Source: Saccharothrix sp. ALI-22-I (GTDB lineage Bacteria > Actinomycetota > Actinomycetes > Mycobacteriales > Pseudonocardiaceae). Taken from it: DNA of 64,000 nucleotides. Every line of letters begins with the position of its first letter. Positions within the stretch are counted from its first letter, which is position 1. Under the pieces are notes generated by a model. The model saw only the letters and a program-made list of their open reading frames with translations, did not search any database and was not told the origin of the DNA. The stretch is taken from contig NZ_MTQP01000067.1 in NCBI RefSeq assembly GCF_001984175.1, positions 310,001 to 374,000 of the forward strand. Reading direction: 5' to 3'. The translations under genes were made by a program, and so were the position numbers. Shown here piece after piece: positions 13,890-20,089 of this stretch.

Positions 13890-13950
13890 GCAGGGCATCG
13901 TCAGCGCGGGGATGCCAGCCCCGCGGACAGGGGTCTCCCCCTGTTTCGCC
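13890..13950 (-). ncRNA. Type II hammerhead ribozyme, copy 17 (most upstream)
   Basis: GGGC, GAAA, stem III CAGGGG-GAGA-CCCCUG (GNRA loop), UC, stem I CGCGGGG/CCCCGCG, loop CUGGCAU, CUGACGA, one extra U, GCCC. Stem II can form 4 bp. Predicted cut between 13926 and 13925. It is the first ribozyme of the transcript. Confidence 0.85.
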
Positions 13951-13953
13951 CGG

Positions 13954-14571
13954 TCAGTTCTCGCGGTCCTCGCGGGCCCACTTCAGGCGGGCGTCGTAGA
14001 TCAGCTCGGAGATGTCGCACTCGTGCGTCATGGCGTCTTCGATCAGCGCTTCCGCACGGTCCAGTCGCCCTTCGGTCAGAGCGAGGGCGGACTTCAGTAG
14101 CGCGGCCCGGACGTGGGCGTGGGGAGACAGCTCTCCCCGGTCGTCCGTGAGGTAGTAGTCCCCGACCAGCTCGACGTCGGACTTGTCGAGCGTGAGCAGG
14201 GTGCCGATCAGGGAGTCGGCCATCTGGAGGTGCTGCTCCAGCGCATCGTTGGCCCACTTGTCCCGCATGACGCGGAGGTTGAAGGCCACATCCTCGCCGT
14301 TGTCGATCAGCGAGTCGTAGAGCTCCTCGGCGCGCTCCGAGGAGCCGACCAGTCCCGTCAGGGACAGGCGCAGCGCCTGCTGGACCAGGGCCCACGGCTT
14401 CGCCGCGTAGAAGCCCTCGGACTCCACGACATGGGTGTTGTCGTTCTCGTAGAACCCAGGCAGTGCCCCGCCCGACATGTTGAACTCGTAGAGCAGCTCA
14501 CGCAGTCGGTCCGCCAAGCGGATGTGCGTCGCCTCCGCAGCGGCGGAAGGGGTCGCGGTGGTGGTGCTCAT
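13954..14571 (-). CDS. First gene of the ribozyme operon, unknown function (205 aa)
   Basis: ATG at 14571 follows GAUGAGG; a promoter-like site ends about 12 bases upstream, so the leader is very short. It is largely alpha-helical (RLADRLRELLYEFNMSGGAL, then HLQMADSLIGTLLTLDKSD) and acidic. No family is recognised. As the leader gene of the 13954-5114 operon it would be free of any upstream ribozyme. Confidence 0.62.
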   Translation of the reverse strand: MSTTTATPSAAAEATHIRLADRLRELLYEFNMSGGALPGFYENDNTHVVESEGFYAAKPWALVQQALRLSLTGLVGSSERAEELYDSLIDNGEDVAFNLRVMRDKWANDALEQHLQMADSLIGTLLTLDKSDVELVGDYYLTDDRGELSPHAHVRAALLKSALALTEGRLDRAEALIEDAMTHECDISELIYDARLKWAREDREN

Positions 14572-14583
14572 GGATACCTCATC

Positions 14584-14597
14584 TCTCAGGTTACACA
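14584..14597 (-). promoter_or_regulatory. Promoter-like 14-bp site for the ribozyme operon
   Basis: TGTGTAACCTGAGA on the minus strand, 12 bases upstream of the ATG at 14571. The TAACCT would serve as -10 for the whole 14571-5114 transcript. Confidence 0.55.
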
Positions 14598-14607
14598 CTC
14601 GGTCCGG

Positions 14608-14635
14608 AAAAAAGACCCACCGCTCCGATGGGTCT
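14608..14635 (-). terminator. Intrinsic terminator, minus strand
   Basis: AGACCCA/UGGGUCU 7-bp stem with a 9-nt loop, followed by UUUUU on the minus strand. It lies between two minus-strand promoter-like sites (14701 and 14584) and would end a transcript of about 90 nt from the former. Confidence 0.75.
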
Positions 14636-14700
14636 CCGACCTTGCGCCCGCCGCCGCTTCCGAGGCACGCCGTCCGATTTCGACGGTAACGACAGGCTAA
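14608..14700 (-). ncRNA. Candidate ~90-nt small RNA or attenuator leader
   Basis: It starts just after the TGTGTAACCTGAGA site at 14701-14714 and ends at the terminator. Inside is a second hairpin (CCGUC/GACGG). No start codon with a ribosome site is seen. It could be a phage regulatory RNA or an attenuator in front of the ribozyme operon. Confidence 0.4.
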
Positions 14701-14714
14701 TCTCAGGTTACACA
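14701..14714 (-). promoter_or_regulatory. Dispersed 14-bp site
   Basis: TGTGTAACCTGAGA on the minus strand. With its flank it forms a near-palindrome (TCTCAGGT, 5 nt, ACCTGGGA), supporting an operator role as well as a -10. Confidence 0.5.
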
Positions 14715-14731
14715 CCTGGGACTAAGAATTC

Positions 14732-14858
14732 GGCAGCATCGTTCCTGCCTGGGCTCCGCACGTGATGGTCTTCCACGCGCTTCCCAGGGGTATCGGCTGG
14801 CCCTTCCACGTGCCACCCGCAAGGGTGGCTATCGGGCTGCCCGTATGCGATGCCGCAT
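14732..14858. ncRNA. Tandem hairpins, candidate structured RNA
   Basis: Five hairpins follow each other: GGCAG/CTGCC (14732-14749), CCTGGG/CCCAGG with inner pairs (14748-14788), GCCACCC-GCAA-GGGTGGC (14812-14829), CGGG/CCCG (14833-14843), ATGCG/CGCAT (14845-14858). A minus-strand site at 15005 could transcribe them. The strand is uncertain. Confidence 0.35.
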
Positions 14859-15004
14859 GTCCGGTTACTCGCTATTTAGTTCAGAAAGAACAAGCCTTTA
14901 GCGGCTAGCCGAGGGACGCTCCGGACTTAGCGGCCATTTCTGGCGACCAGTATCCGGTCCCTCTCTTTCGTGCTGTGTCAAACCTTAGCAGGCCCGACTC
15001 GAAT

Positions 15005-15018
15005 TCTCAACTTACACA
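15005..15018 (-). promoter_or_regulatory. Dispersed 14-bp site
   Basis: TGTGTAAGTTGAGA on the minus strand. No coding frame follows, only the hairpin region 14732-14858. Confidence 0.45.
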
Positions 15019-15247
15019 CTTGGTAGCGCTTGTCTGGCTTTCGTTGCCTCAGTGCTGGTGCCTCACCGTTCGGACCGTTCCGCATGTCTTCCCAGGTCAG
15101 CCGGTCAACCTAACCCCCGCCCGTTGCGGAGTGATCCAACCGACTTCACAACGGTTGCCCGTTGCGCTGGTCTAACTCGCGTCCCGTTCGCTCCCGTTGT
15201 GGCGGTCGCTTTCGGCGTTGGTGCAACCTTAGCAAGTGACTGCCAGG

Positions 15248-15261
15248 TGTGCAAGTTGAGA
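15248..15261 (+). promoter_or_regulatory. Dispersed 14-bp site, plus orientation
   Basis: TGTGCAAGTTGAGA. A 14-codon ORF and a GGGGG/CCCCC hairpin follow within 60 bases. Confidence 0.45.
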
Positions 15262-15279
15262 ATTCAGTTCTTAAGGACC

Positions 15280-15324
15280 ATGCGCCGGAACTTCGTTCCC
15301 CCTGGTGGGGGGCCTTCGTTCTGA
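15280..15324 (+). CDS. Tiny ORF candidate (14 aa)
   Basis: ATG at 15280 behind AAGGA, peptide MRRNFVPPGGGPSF. Its end overlaps a CCCCC-TGGT-GGGGG hairpin (15298-15311) that could be a terminator. It may be a leader peptide or chance. Confidence 0.2.
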   Translation: MRRNFVPPGGGPSF

Positions 15325-15337
15325 CACGGCAAACATT

Positions 15338-15351
15338 ACTCAGGTTGCACA
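15338..15351 (-). promoter_or_regulatory. Palindromic dispersed site
   Basis: TGTGCAACCTGAGT on the minus strand. With its flank it gives a perfect palindrome ACTCAGGT-TGCAC-ACCTGAGT, the clearest evidence that the site is recognised as a dimeric operator. Confidence 0.5.
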
Positions 15352-15357
15352 CCTGAG

Positions 15358-15414
15358 TCAAATCCGGACCATTTGCGCTGGTCGGACACGGTTTTACCCC
15401 CATAGAGAGACATC
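15358..15414 (-). CDS. Tiny leaderless ORF candidate (18 aa)
   Basis: The ATG at 15414 lies at the edge of the site GGGTAACTTGAGA, so it would be at or near the transcript start. Peptide MSLYGGKTVSDQRKWSGF. Support is positional only. Confidence 0.2.
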
Positions 15415-15427
15415 TCAAGTTACCCAA
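15414..15427 (-). promoter_or_regulatory. Dispersed site, variant
   Basis: TGGGTAACTTGAGA on the minus strand, with its GAGA overlapping the ATG at 15414. Confidence 0.4.
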
Positions 15428-16156
15428 ACAGGCACGGCCACAGAGGGCCCTAGCGTGGCCGTAGAGGCGATTTTTCGACGGTCCGGTACCTCTACCCACC
15501 CCCATTCACGACAGGGCCTCTGAGACGTTTCCGCTGGTAGAGGCAGCCGTATAACGGCGTTTCTATGGGTTCAAGATCCACATAGGCAGGGCCTGTCACA
15601 CGCGCCCGGCGCTGCCCTCCCACTTGCTGTGACCTGGCTCACGCTGTGGCCTGTGCCTGCCCTGCCTTCCGCGCGCTGGTCGGTGCTCGCTGGTCGCTGC
15701 CTGCCTCGCTGGTGGCTTCGCTCCGCGATGAAAGGGAACCGCGCGAACGGGCGCGCGACCGTACACCATGCCGAGCGCCTTTCTACCCCCTGGGGGTATG
15801 ACCCCTTGCGAGCCAGGAGCGGTACCGCCATGTCTTAGCGGCTGAGATCCCGCCACAGTTCCAGGGTCGCTCGCAAGCTTGAGAGCGGAGGCCACTCACC
15901 GTGTCGCCGCAGCTCAGCGCGGATCAGCGGAGGCTTACGCCTCGCGCGGCGGCGAGCAGAATCTCGCCGTTTCGCTCGATGGGGGCCTGCGGCCCACGGC
16001 GGCAGAAGGGAGCCTCCACACGGGCCTCTGCCTGCTCGGATACGCCTGCGGAGGCTCGTGCGGCGCCGAACTGGTGCTCGCGGAAACGGGCGGTTTCGGC
16101 CGCCGCGGCAGTGCCGGTCGCCCGTTCGCTGCCCATGCCCGCGACCGCACCCAAGG

Positions 16157-16170
16157 TGTGCAACCTGAGA
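16157..16170 (+). promoter_or_regulatory. Dispersed 14-bp site, plus orientation
   Basis: TGTGCAACCTGAGA, flanked as AGGT-GTGCA-ACCT (palindromic core). The next rightward gene is the HNH nuclease at 16593, over 400 bases away. Confidence 0.45.
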
Positions 16171-16177
16171 TAAGCTG

Positions 16178-16305
16178 GGTGGGCCCGCCAGGGCCCAAGC
16201 CTTCGAGGCTCCTCCTCACGTGGGCCCCTCCGGGGCCCCATCGCCAAGCCTTCCCAAGGAGGCTCAGCCCTTCGCCGCCGCGGGCCCGCCAGGGCCCCAG
16301 CCTCC
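16178..16305. repeat. GGGCCC-rich repeats
   Basis: GGGCCCGCCAGGGCCC occurs twice and GGGCCCCTCCGGGGCCCC once, each followed by a similar AAGCCTTC or CAGCCTCC stretch. Each unit is self-complementary. They could be protein-binding sites near the packaging genes or RNA hairpins. Confidence 0.45.
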
Positions 16306-16397
16306 ACTCAGACCTTCGCCGCCGCTCAAGCCTGAAGGCATGTGGCCCAGGTCACAGCAAAGCCCGGTTCTAAGACCATGATCAACAACCGTATATA

Positions 16398-16473
16398 TAA
16401 GTGAAAGCCTGAAACGCCAAGACGAAGTGCTGAAGGCTTAGGCCCCTTCGGGGCCTACAGACGAAGTCACTTA
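16398..16473 (+). ncRNA. Closed hairpin structure, candidate small RNA
   Basis: TAAGTGA at 16398-16404 and TCACTTA at 16467-16473 close a ~62-nt interior with an 8-bp hairpin TAGGCCCC/GGGGCCTA (16439-16457) and twin GACGAAGT repeats. An AT-rich TATATA lies just upstream and could be a -10. Confidence 0.3.
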
Positions 16474-16592
16474 GGCAAATACAAGCCTTCTGCGCTTGTG
16501 CCTTCCAAGTCGCCTCGGGTCGGCAGCGGGTCCTCCTCTCCCCGCGAACGTCGTCGAGGCTCCTTCTTCCACGTCGTGAGGCGGTATTCGCC

Positions 16593-16907
16593 ATGCCCCA
16601 GTGGTCCGGTTCTGACCGGCGTTCGCGCCTCCCGGCCGACTGGGTTCGCATCCGCGCCCGCATTCTGCGGCGCGACGGTTACCGCTGCACCCACCTCGAC
16701 GACCTCGGGGAGCGGTGCGCGGAACCGGCGAGCGACGTGGACCACGTTCTGCCCGGTGACGACCACCGAGACGCCAACCTCACCTCGCTCTGCGGGTGGC
16801 ATCACCGACAGAAGTCCTCCAAAGAAGGGGCGGCGGCGAAAGCCGCCAACTGGAGGCGGCAGAACGCGAAATTCCGGCGCACAGAGGATCACCCCGGCCT
16901 TCTGTGA
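16593..16907 (+). CDS. HNH endonuclease (104 aa)
   Basis: ATG at 16593 after GAGGCGG. The HNH layout is clear: RDGYRCTHLDDLGERC, then ASDVDHVLPGDDHRDANLTSLCGWHHRQKS, seen here as DVDHV, N(L)TSLC and WHHRQKS, plus two CxxC-like Cys for structural zinc. Phage HNH proteins of this size beside the terminase help cut DNA during cos-type packaging; location two genes before the terminase fits that. A cos site is not identified. Confidence 0.88.
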   Translation: MPQWSGSDRRSRLPADWVRIRARILRRDGYRCTHLDDLGERCAEPASDVDHVLPGDDHRDANLTSLCGWHHRQKSSKEGAAAKAANWRRQNAKFRRTEDHPGLL

Positions 16908-16948
16908 ATTCCTGCGGACGAGGGCGCCGGCCCCTCGTCTTGCTTCAA

Positions 16949-17021
16949 AGGCGTGTAGCTCAGCGGCAAGAGCAACGGTCTCCAAAACCGTGTGTCGCGG
17001 GTTCGAGTCCCGCCGCGCCTG
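16949..17021 (+). tRNA. tRNA-Trp (anticodon CCA)
   Basis: Full cloverleaf: acceptor AGGCGUG/CGCGCCU, D arm GCUC/GAGC, anticodon stem ACGGU/ACCGU with loop CUCCAAA, T arm GCGGG/CCCGC with UUCGAGU. No CCA is encoded. A terminator follows. This is a phage-borne tRNA upstream of the lysis and late genes. Confidence 0.95.
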
Positions 17022-17030
17022 CGCGCGATA

Positions 17031-17064
17031 ACCCCCGTCAGCGAATCGGCTGGCGGGGGTTTTT
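17031..17064 (+). terminator. Intrinsic terminator after tRNA-Trp
   Basis: A 12-bp stem ACCCCCGTCAGC/GCTGGCGGGGGT (one G-T pair) with loop GAATCG, followed by TTTT. Confidence 0.88.
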
Positions 17065-17091
17065 GTGCGCCCTGCGAATGGAGATGAGCGT

Positions 17092-17883
17092 TTGTCCTAC
17101 CTCCTGGCGCCCGCACTGGTGACCCTCCGGTCCCAGTTCGACCAGAAGTTCCCCGGCCGGAACAAGGCCAGCGACGGCTGGATCGGCGACGCGGCTCACC
17201 GCGCGCAGGGTTCGGCGTCCGATCACAACCCGTGGGTCGTGATCGACGGCCAGGCGTACGTGACCGCGCTGGACATCACGAACCACCCCGAAATCGGCCT
17301 CGACCTCAACAAGTTCACGGACCAGCTCCGGGTGGCGTGCCGCGACCAGGGCGAGAACCGCCTGAAGTACGCGATCCACCGGGCGCTGATCATGGACACC
17401 CGGCCCCAATTCCGTCCGTACCAGTGGACGGCCAGCTCGGGCCACTGGTCGCACGCGCACTTCAGCGTGATGAACGACCGGCGACTGCTGGACCCGCGTC
17501 CGTGGAACATCCCGATGCTGACGGGCACCAGCGCTCCGGCACCTGCTCCGGCGCCCGCGCCCGCCCCGGCGCCGCCCAAGCCCGCCGTTCCCGGCTGGCC
17601 GCTCCCGGCTGGGCATTGGTTCGGCGACTGGCGCGGCCCGAACGCCCAGCACGGTGGCGCTCCGGGCGCCCAGTACGACTGGGAGCGCCCGCACATCCGG
17701 GCGATTCAGGTCAAGCTCCAGCAGCTCGGCCTCGCGCCAGGCCACGCGGGCTGGGCTGACGGTCGTTGGGACCCGCCCACGACCGACGCGATGGCGGCCT
17801 TCCAACGGAAGTACCGCCCGAACCAGACGACGATCTGGGGCAAGTGCTACAGCGACGACTGGCAGCACCTGTTCAGCCTCTGA
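17092..17883 (+). CDS. Endolysin: M15-type peptidase with peptidoglycan-binding domain (263 aa)
   Basis: TTG at 17092 has GGAG 8 nt upstream; a GTG at 17065 lies inside the terminator tail and is rejected. Residues 1-130 form a peptidase-M15-like domain with zinc motif SDHNP (43-47), ALDITNH (59-65) and HWSHAHFS (118-125), cutting peptide bonds in peptidoglycan. A Pro-Ala linker (PAPAPAP) leads to a C-terminal peptidoglycan-binding domain (IRAIQVKLQQLG, then DAMAAFQRKY). It is the phage lysis enzyme, unusually placed before the terminase rather than beside the holin. Confidence 0.88.
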   Translation: MSYLLAPALVTLRSQFDQKFPGRNKASDGWIGDAAHRAQGSASDHNPWVVIDGQAYVTALDITNHPEIGLDLNKFTDQLRVACRDQGENRLKYAIHRALIMDTRPQFRPYQWTASSGHWSHAHFSVMNDRRLLDPRPWNIPMLTGTSAPAPAPAPAPAPAPPKPAVPGWPLPAGHWFGDWRGPNAQHGGAPGAQYDWERPHIRAIQVKLQQLGLAPGHAGWADGRWDPPTTDAMAAFQRKYRPNQTTIWGKCYSDDWQHLFSL

Positions 17884-17956
17884 TCGACGCGACCACGCCC
17901 GCCCCGTCTCCTCTCCACGGGGCGGGCGTCCCCTACTTCGCGAGGAGGTGATCGAG

Positions 17957-18388
17957 ATGCCAGGTCCCGTGCCTGACCGCGAGGACAACCTCGCCCGGCC
18001 GCGTGAGCGGAAGGGCGGCGACGCCACGCCGGTTACCCGCGGCGTCCTGCGCTCGGTCACCGTCCCGCATCCGGACAAGGACTGGCACCCGATTGCGATC
18101 CGCCTCTACAGGGCGTTGAGGAGCTCGGGCCAGGCCGACTTCTACCAGGACAGCGACTGGGCCTTCGCCTGGTCGCTGTGCGAAGACCTCTCGTACTACA
18201 AGCGGGCGCCGGGTGGGAAGCGGTCGGGGCAGATGCTCCAGACCATCTACTCGGCGTTCGAGCGGCTCCTCGTCACCGAGGGGGACCGCCGCCGCGTGCG
18301 CATCGAGCTGCACGAGCCGGAGGAGGAGAGCACTCCCGCCTCCGTCACGGCGATTGCCAGCTACCGCGCGGATCTCGGCCTCGCCTGA
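17957..18388 (+). CDS. Terminase small subunit-like protein (143 aa)
   Basis: ATG at 17957 after GAGGAGGTG. The sequence PHPDKDWHPIAIRLYRALRS, then SDWAFAWSLCEDLSYY and KRSGQMLQTIYSAFERLLVT is typical of actinophage small terminase subunits, which recognise the packaging site and feed DNA to the large subunit. It lies 46 nt before the large subunit gene. Confidence 0.8.
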   Translation: MPGPVPDREDNLARPRERKGGDATPVTRGVLRSVTVPHPDKDWHPIAIRLYRALRSSGQADFYQDSDWAFAWSLCEDLSYYKRAPGGKRSGQMLQTIYSAFERLLVTEGDRRRVRIELHEPEEESTPASVTAIASYRADLGLA

Positions 18389-18434
18389 GCCTGACCCACT
18401 GCCTCGCGGTTCCCCGCCTGAGGAGGTGTGACCA

Positions 18435-20075
18435 GTGGCGAACGTGCTGACCGCCGAGGAGATCGACGGGCTTGAGCCGTCGTTCCTAGGCCCCACCTGG
18501 CGGCGCAATCCGCTCGGCGCCTGGGAGCTGCCGCGCTACACCCTCGGCTGGCAGATCGCCGGGTGGTGCGCGGAGTACCTGCTCGCCGAGGACGGCGGGC
18601 CGTGGAAGTTCACGCCGGAGCAGCTCCGCTTCATCCTGTGGTGGTACGCGGTCGATGAGACCGGCCGTTTTATTTACCGCAAGGGCGTCCTCCAGCGCAT
18701 GAAGGGCTGGGGCAAGGACCCCCTGCTCGCGGTGATGTGCCTCGTCGAGCTGGTCGGCCCGTCGCGGTTCTCGCACTGGGACACCAAGACGATGGAGCCG
18801 GTCGGCATCCCGCACCCGCAGGCGTGGGTGCAGGTGACCGCGGTCAACCAGTCGCAGACCACCAACACGATGGCGCTGATCCCCTCGCTGATGAGCGAGC
18901 GGTTCAAGAAGACCTACCGCATCCGTGACGGCGCGGAGCTCATCCGCGCCAACGGCGGCAAGTGCCGCCTCGAAGCCGTCACGTCGTCGTACCGCGCCAT
19001 CGAAGGCAAGCGGACGACGTTCGTGCTGCTCAACGAAACCCATCACTGGGTGAGCGGCAACAACGGCCACAAGATGTACGAAACGATCGACGGCAACGCG
19101 ACCAAAAAGGACAGTCGCTACCTCGCGATCACCAACGCCTACCTGCCCGGCGAGGACTCCGTAGCCGAGCGGATGCGCGATGCCTTCGAGAAGATGCTCG
19201 AAGGCCGCGCGGCTGCGATCTCGTTCCTCTACGACTCGATCGAGGCGCACCCGAGGACCCCACTGACGCCCGAGGCGCTGCGCATCGTCATCCCCAAGAT
19301 CCGGGGTGACGCGATCTGGCTGCGCGTCGAGGCGATCATCGAGTCCGTCCTCGACACGACGATCTCGGCCAGCCGGTCCCGCCGGATGTGGCTCAACCAG
19401 ATCGTCGCCGAAGAGGATGCCCTGTACGGGCCCGCCGAGTGGGCGGCCTGCCTGTGCGAGGGCGCGGTGCTGCGCCCCGGCGACGAGATCGTCCTCGGGT
19501 TCGACGGCGGCAAGTCTGACGACGCGACCGCCCTCGTGGCGATCCGCATCTCCGACTTCACGGCGTTCGTCATCGACGTCTGGGAACGCCCGGACGGCCC
19601 ACAGGGCGAGAACTGGGAAGTCAACCGCGCGGCCGTGGACAGCACGGTGCACGAGACGTTCCGGCTATACGAGGTCAAGGCGTTCTACGCCGACGTCGCC
19701 CTGTGGGAGAGCTACATCGCCGACTGGGCCGAGGCGTACGGCGAAGGGCTCTCGGTCAAGGCACCGGGTAGCAACGCCGTCGCGTGGGACATGCGTGGTT
19801 CGCTCCAGCGTTCGACGCTGGCGCACGAGCGGCTCATGCGGTCGATCTTCGACGCGAAGCTGGGTCACAACGGCGACCTGGCCCTGAAGCGGCACGCGCT
19901 CAACGCGCGTCGCCGCACCAACAACTACGGCCTGAGCTTCGGCAAGGAGTCGGCCGATTCCCCCCGGAAGGTTGACCTCTACGCGGCCTTGATGCTCGCG
20001 CACGAGGCGCTCTACGACCTGCGCACGCGGGGCAAGAAGACCAAGAAGCGCACTGGGCGCGGTTACTTCATGTAA
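18435..20075 (+). CDS. terL: Terminase large subunit (546 aa)
   Basis: GTG at 18435 behind GAGGAGGTG. This is the ATP-driven DNA packaging motor with nuclease. Seen: a Walker A-like KGWGKDP near residue 89, a Walker B with catalytic Glu FVLLNETHH near 197, and a RuvC/RNase H-like nuclease start LGFDGGKSDDATAL near 355. Length is normal for the family. It is followed 14 nt later by the portal gene. Confidence 0.93.
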   Translation: MANVLTAEEIDGLEPSFLGPTWRRNPLGAWELPRYTLGWQIAGWCAEYLLAEDGGPWKFTPEQLRFILWWYAVDETGRFIYRKGVLQRMKGWGKDPLLAVMCLVELVGPSRFSHWDTKTMEPVGIPHPQAWVQVTAVNQSQTTNTMALIPSLMSERFKKTYRIRDGAELIRANGGKCRLEAVTSSYRAIEGKRTTFVLLNETHHWVSGNNGHKMYETIDGNATKKDSRYLAITNAYLPGEDSVAERMRDAFEKMLEGRAAAISFLYDSIEAHPRTPLTPEALRIVIPKIRGDAIWLRVEAIIESVLDTTISASRSRRMWLNQIVAEEDALYGPAEWAACLCEGAVLRPGDEIVLGFDGGKSDDATALVAIRISDFTAFVIDVWERPDGPQGENWEVNRAAVDSTVHETFRLYEVKAFYADVALWESYIADWAEAYGEGLSVKAPGSNAVAWDMRGSLQRSTLAHERLMRSIFDAKLGHNGDLALKRHALNARRRTNNYGLSFGKESADSPRKVDLYAALMLAHEALYDLRTRGKKTKKRTGRGYFM

Positions 20076-20089
20076 GGCGGTGAAACCCC

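Larger units (their letters stand above)
14572..16592. other. 2-kb region with no convincing large gene
   Basis: No long frame here has convincing codon use or a recognisable product. It holds seven copies of the dispersed 14-bp site in both orientations, one clear intrinsic terminator (14608), a run of tandem hairpins (14732-14858), three very short ORF candidates, GGGCCC-rich repeats (16178-16305) and a closed hairpin structure (16398-16473). It separates the leftward operon from the rightward late genes, so it is probably the main control region. Confidence 0.6.

Noticed and set aside
5413-13950. The 17 repeats as CRISPR array or transposon ends
   Set aside because: Spacing is irregular, the spaces between them are genes, there are no cas genes apart from an unrelated Cas4-like phage nuclease, and the conserved bases match a hammerhead core.
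5413-13950. The repeats as simple rho-independent terminators
   Set aside because: They contain paired hairpins but no U-runs, while GAAA and CUGANGA are constant. Terminators would not need these.
15560-15600. tRNA-like T-arm (GGGTTCAAGATCC)
   Set aside because: No acceptor, D or anticodon arms can be formed around it.
15571-15895. Minus-strand frames near 15.6-15.9 kb
   Set aside because: Atypical composition, no start context, no recognisable motif. They appear to be chance frames in high-GC DNA.
15879-16373. 165-aa plus-strand frame
   Set aside because: Low-complexity Gly/Pro/Arg translation over GGGCCC repeats, no ribosome site or homology pattern.
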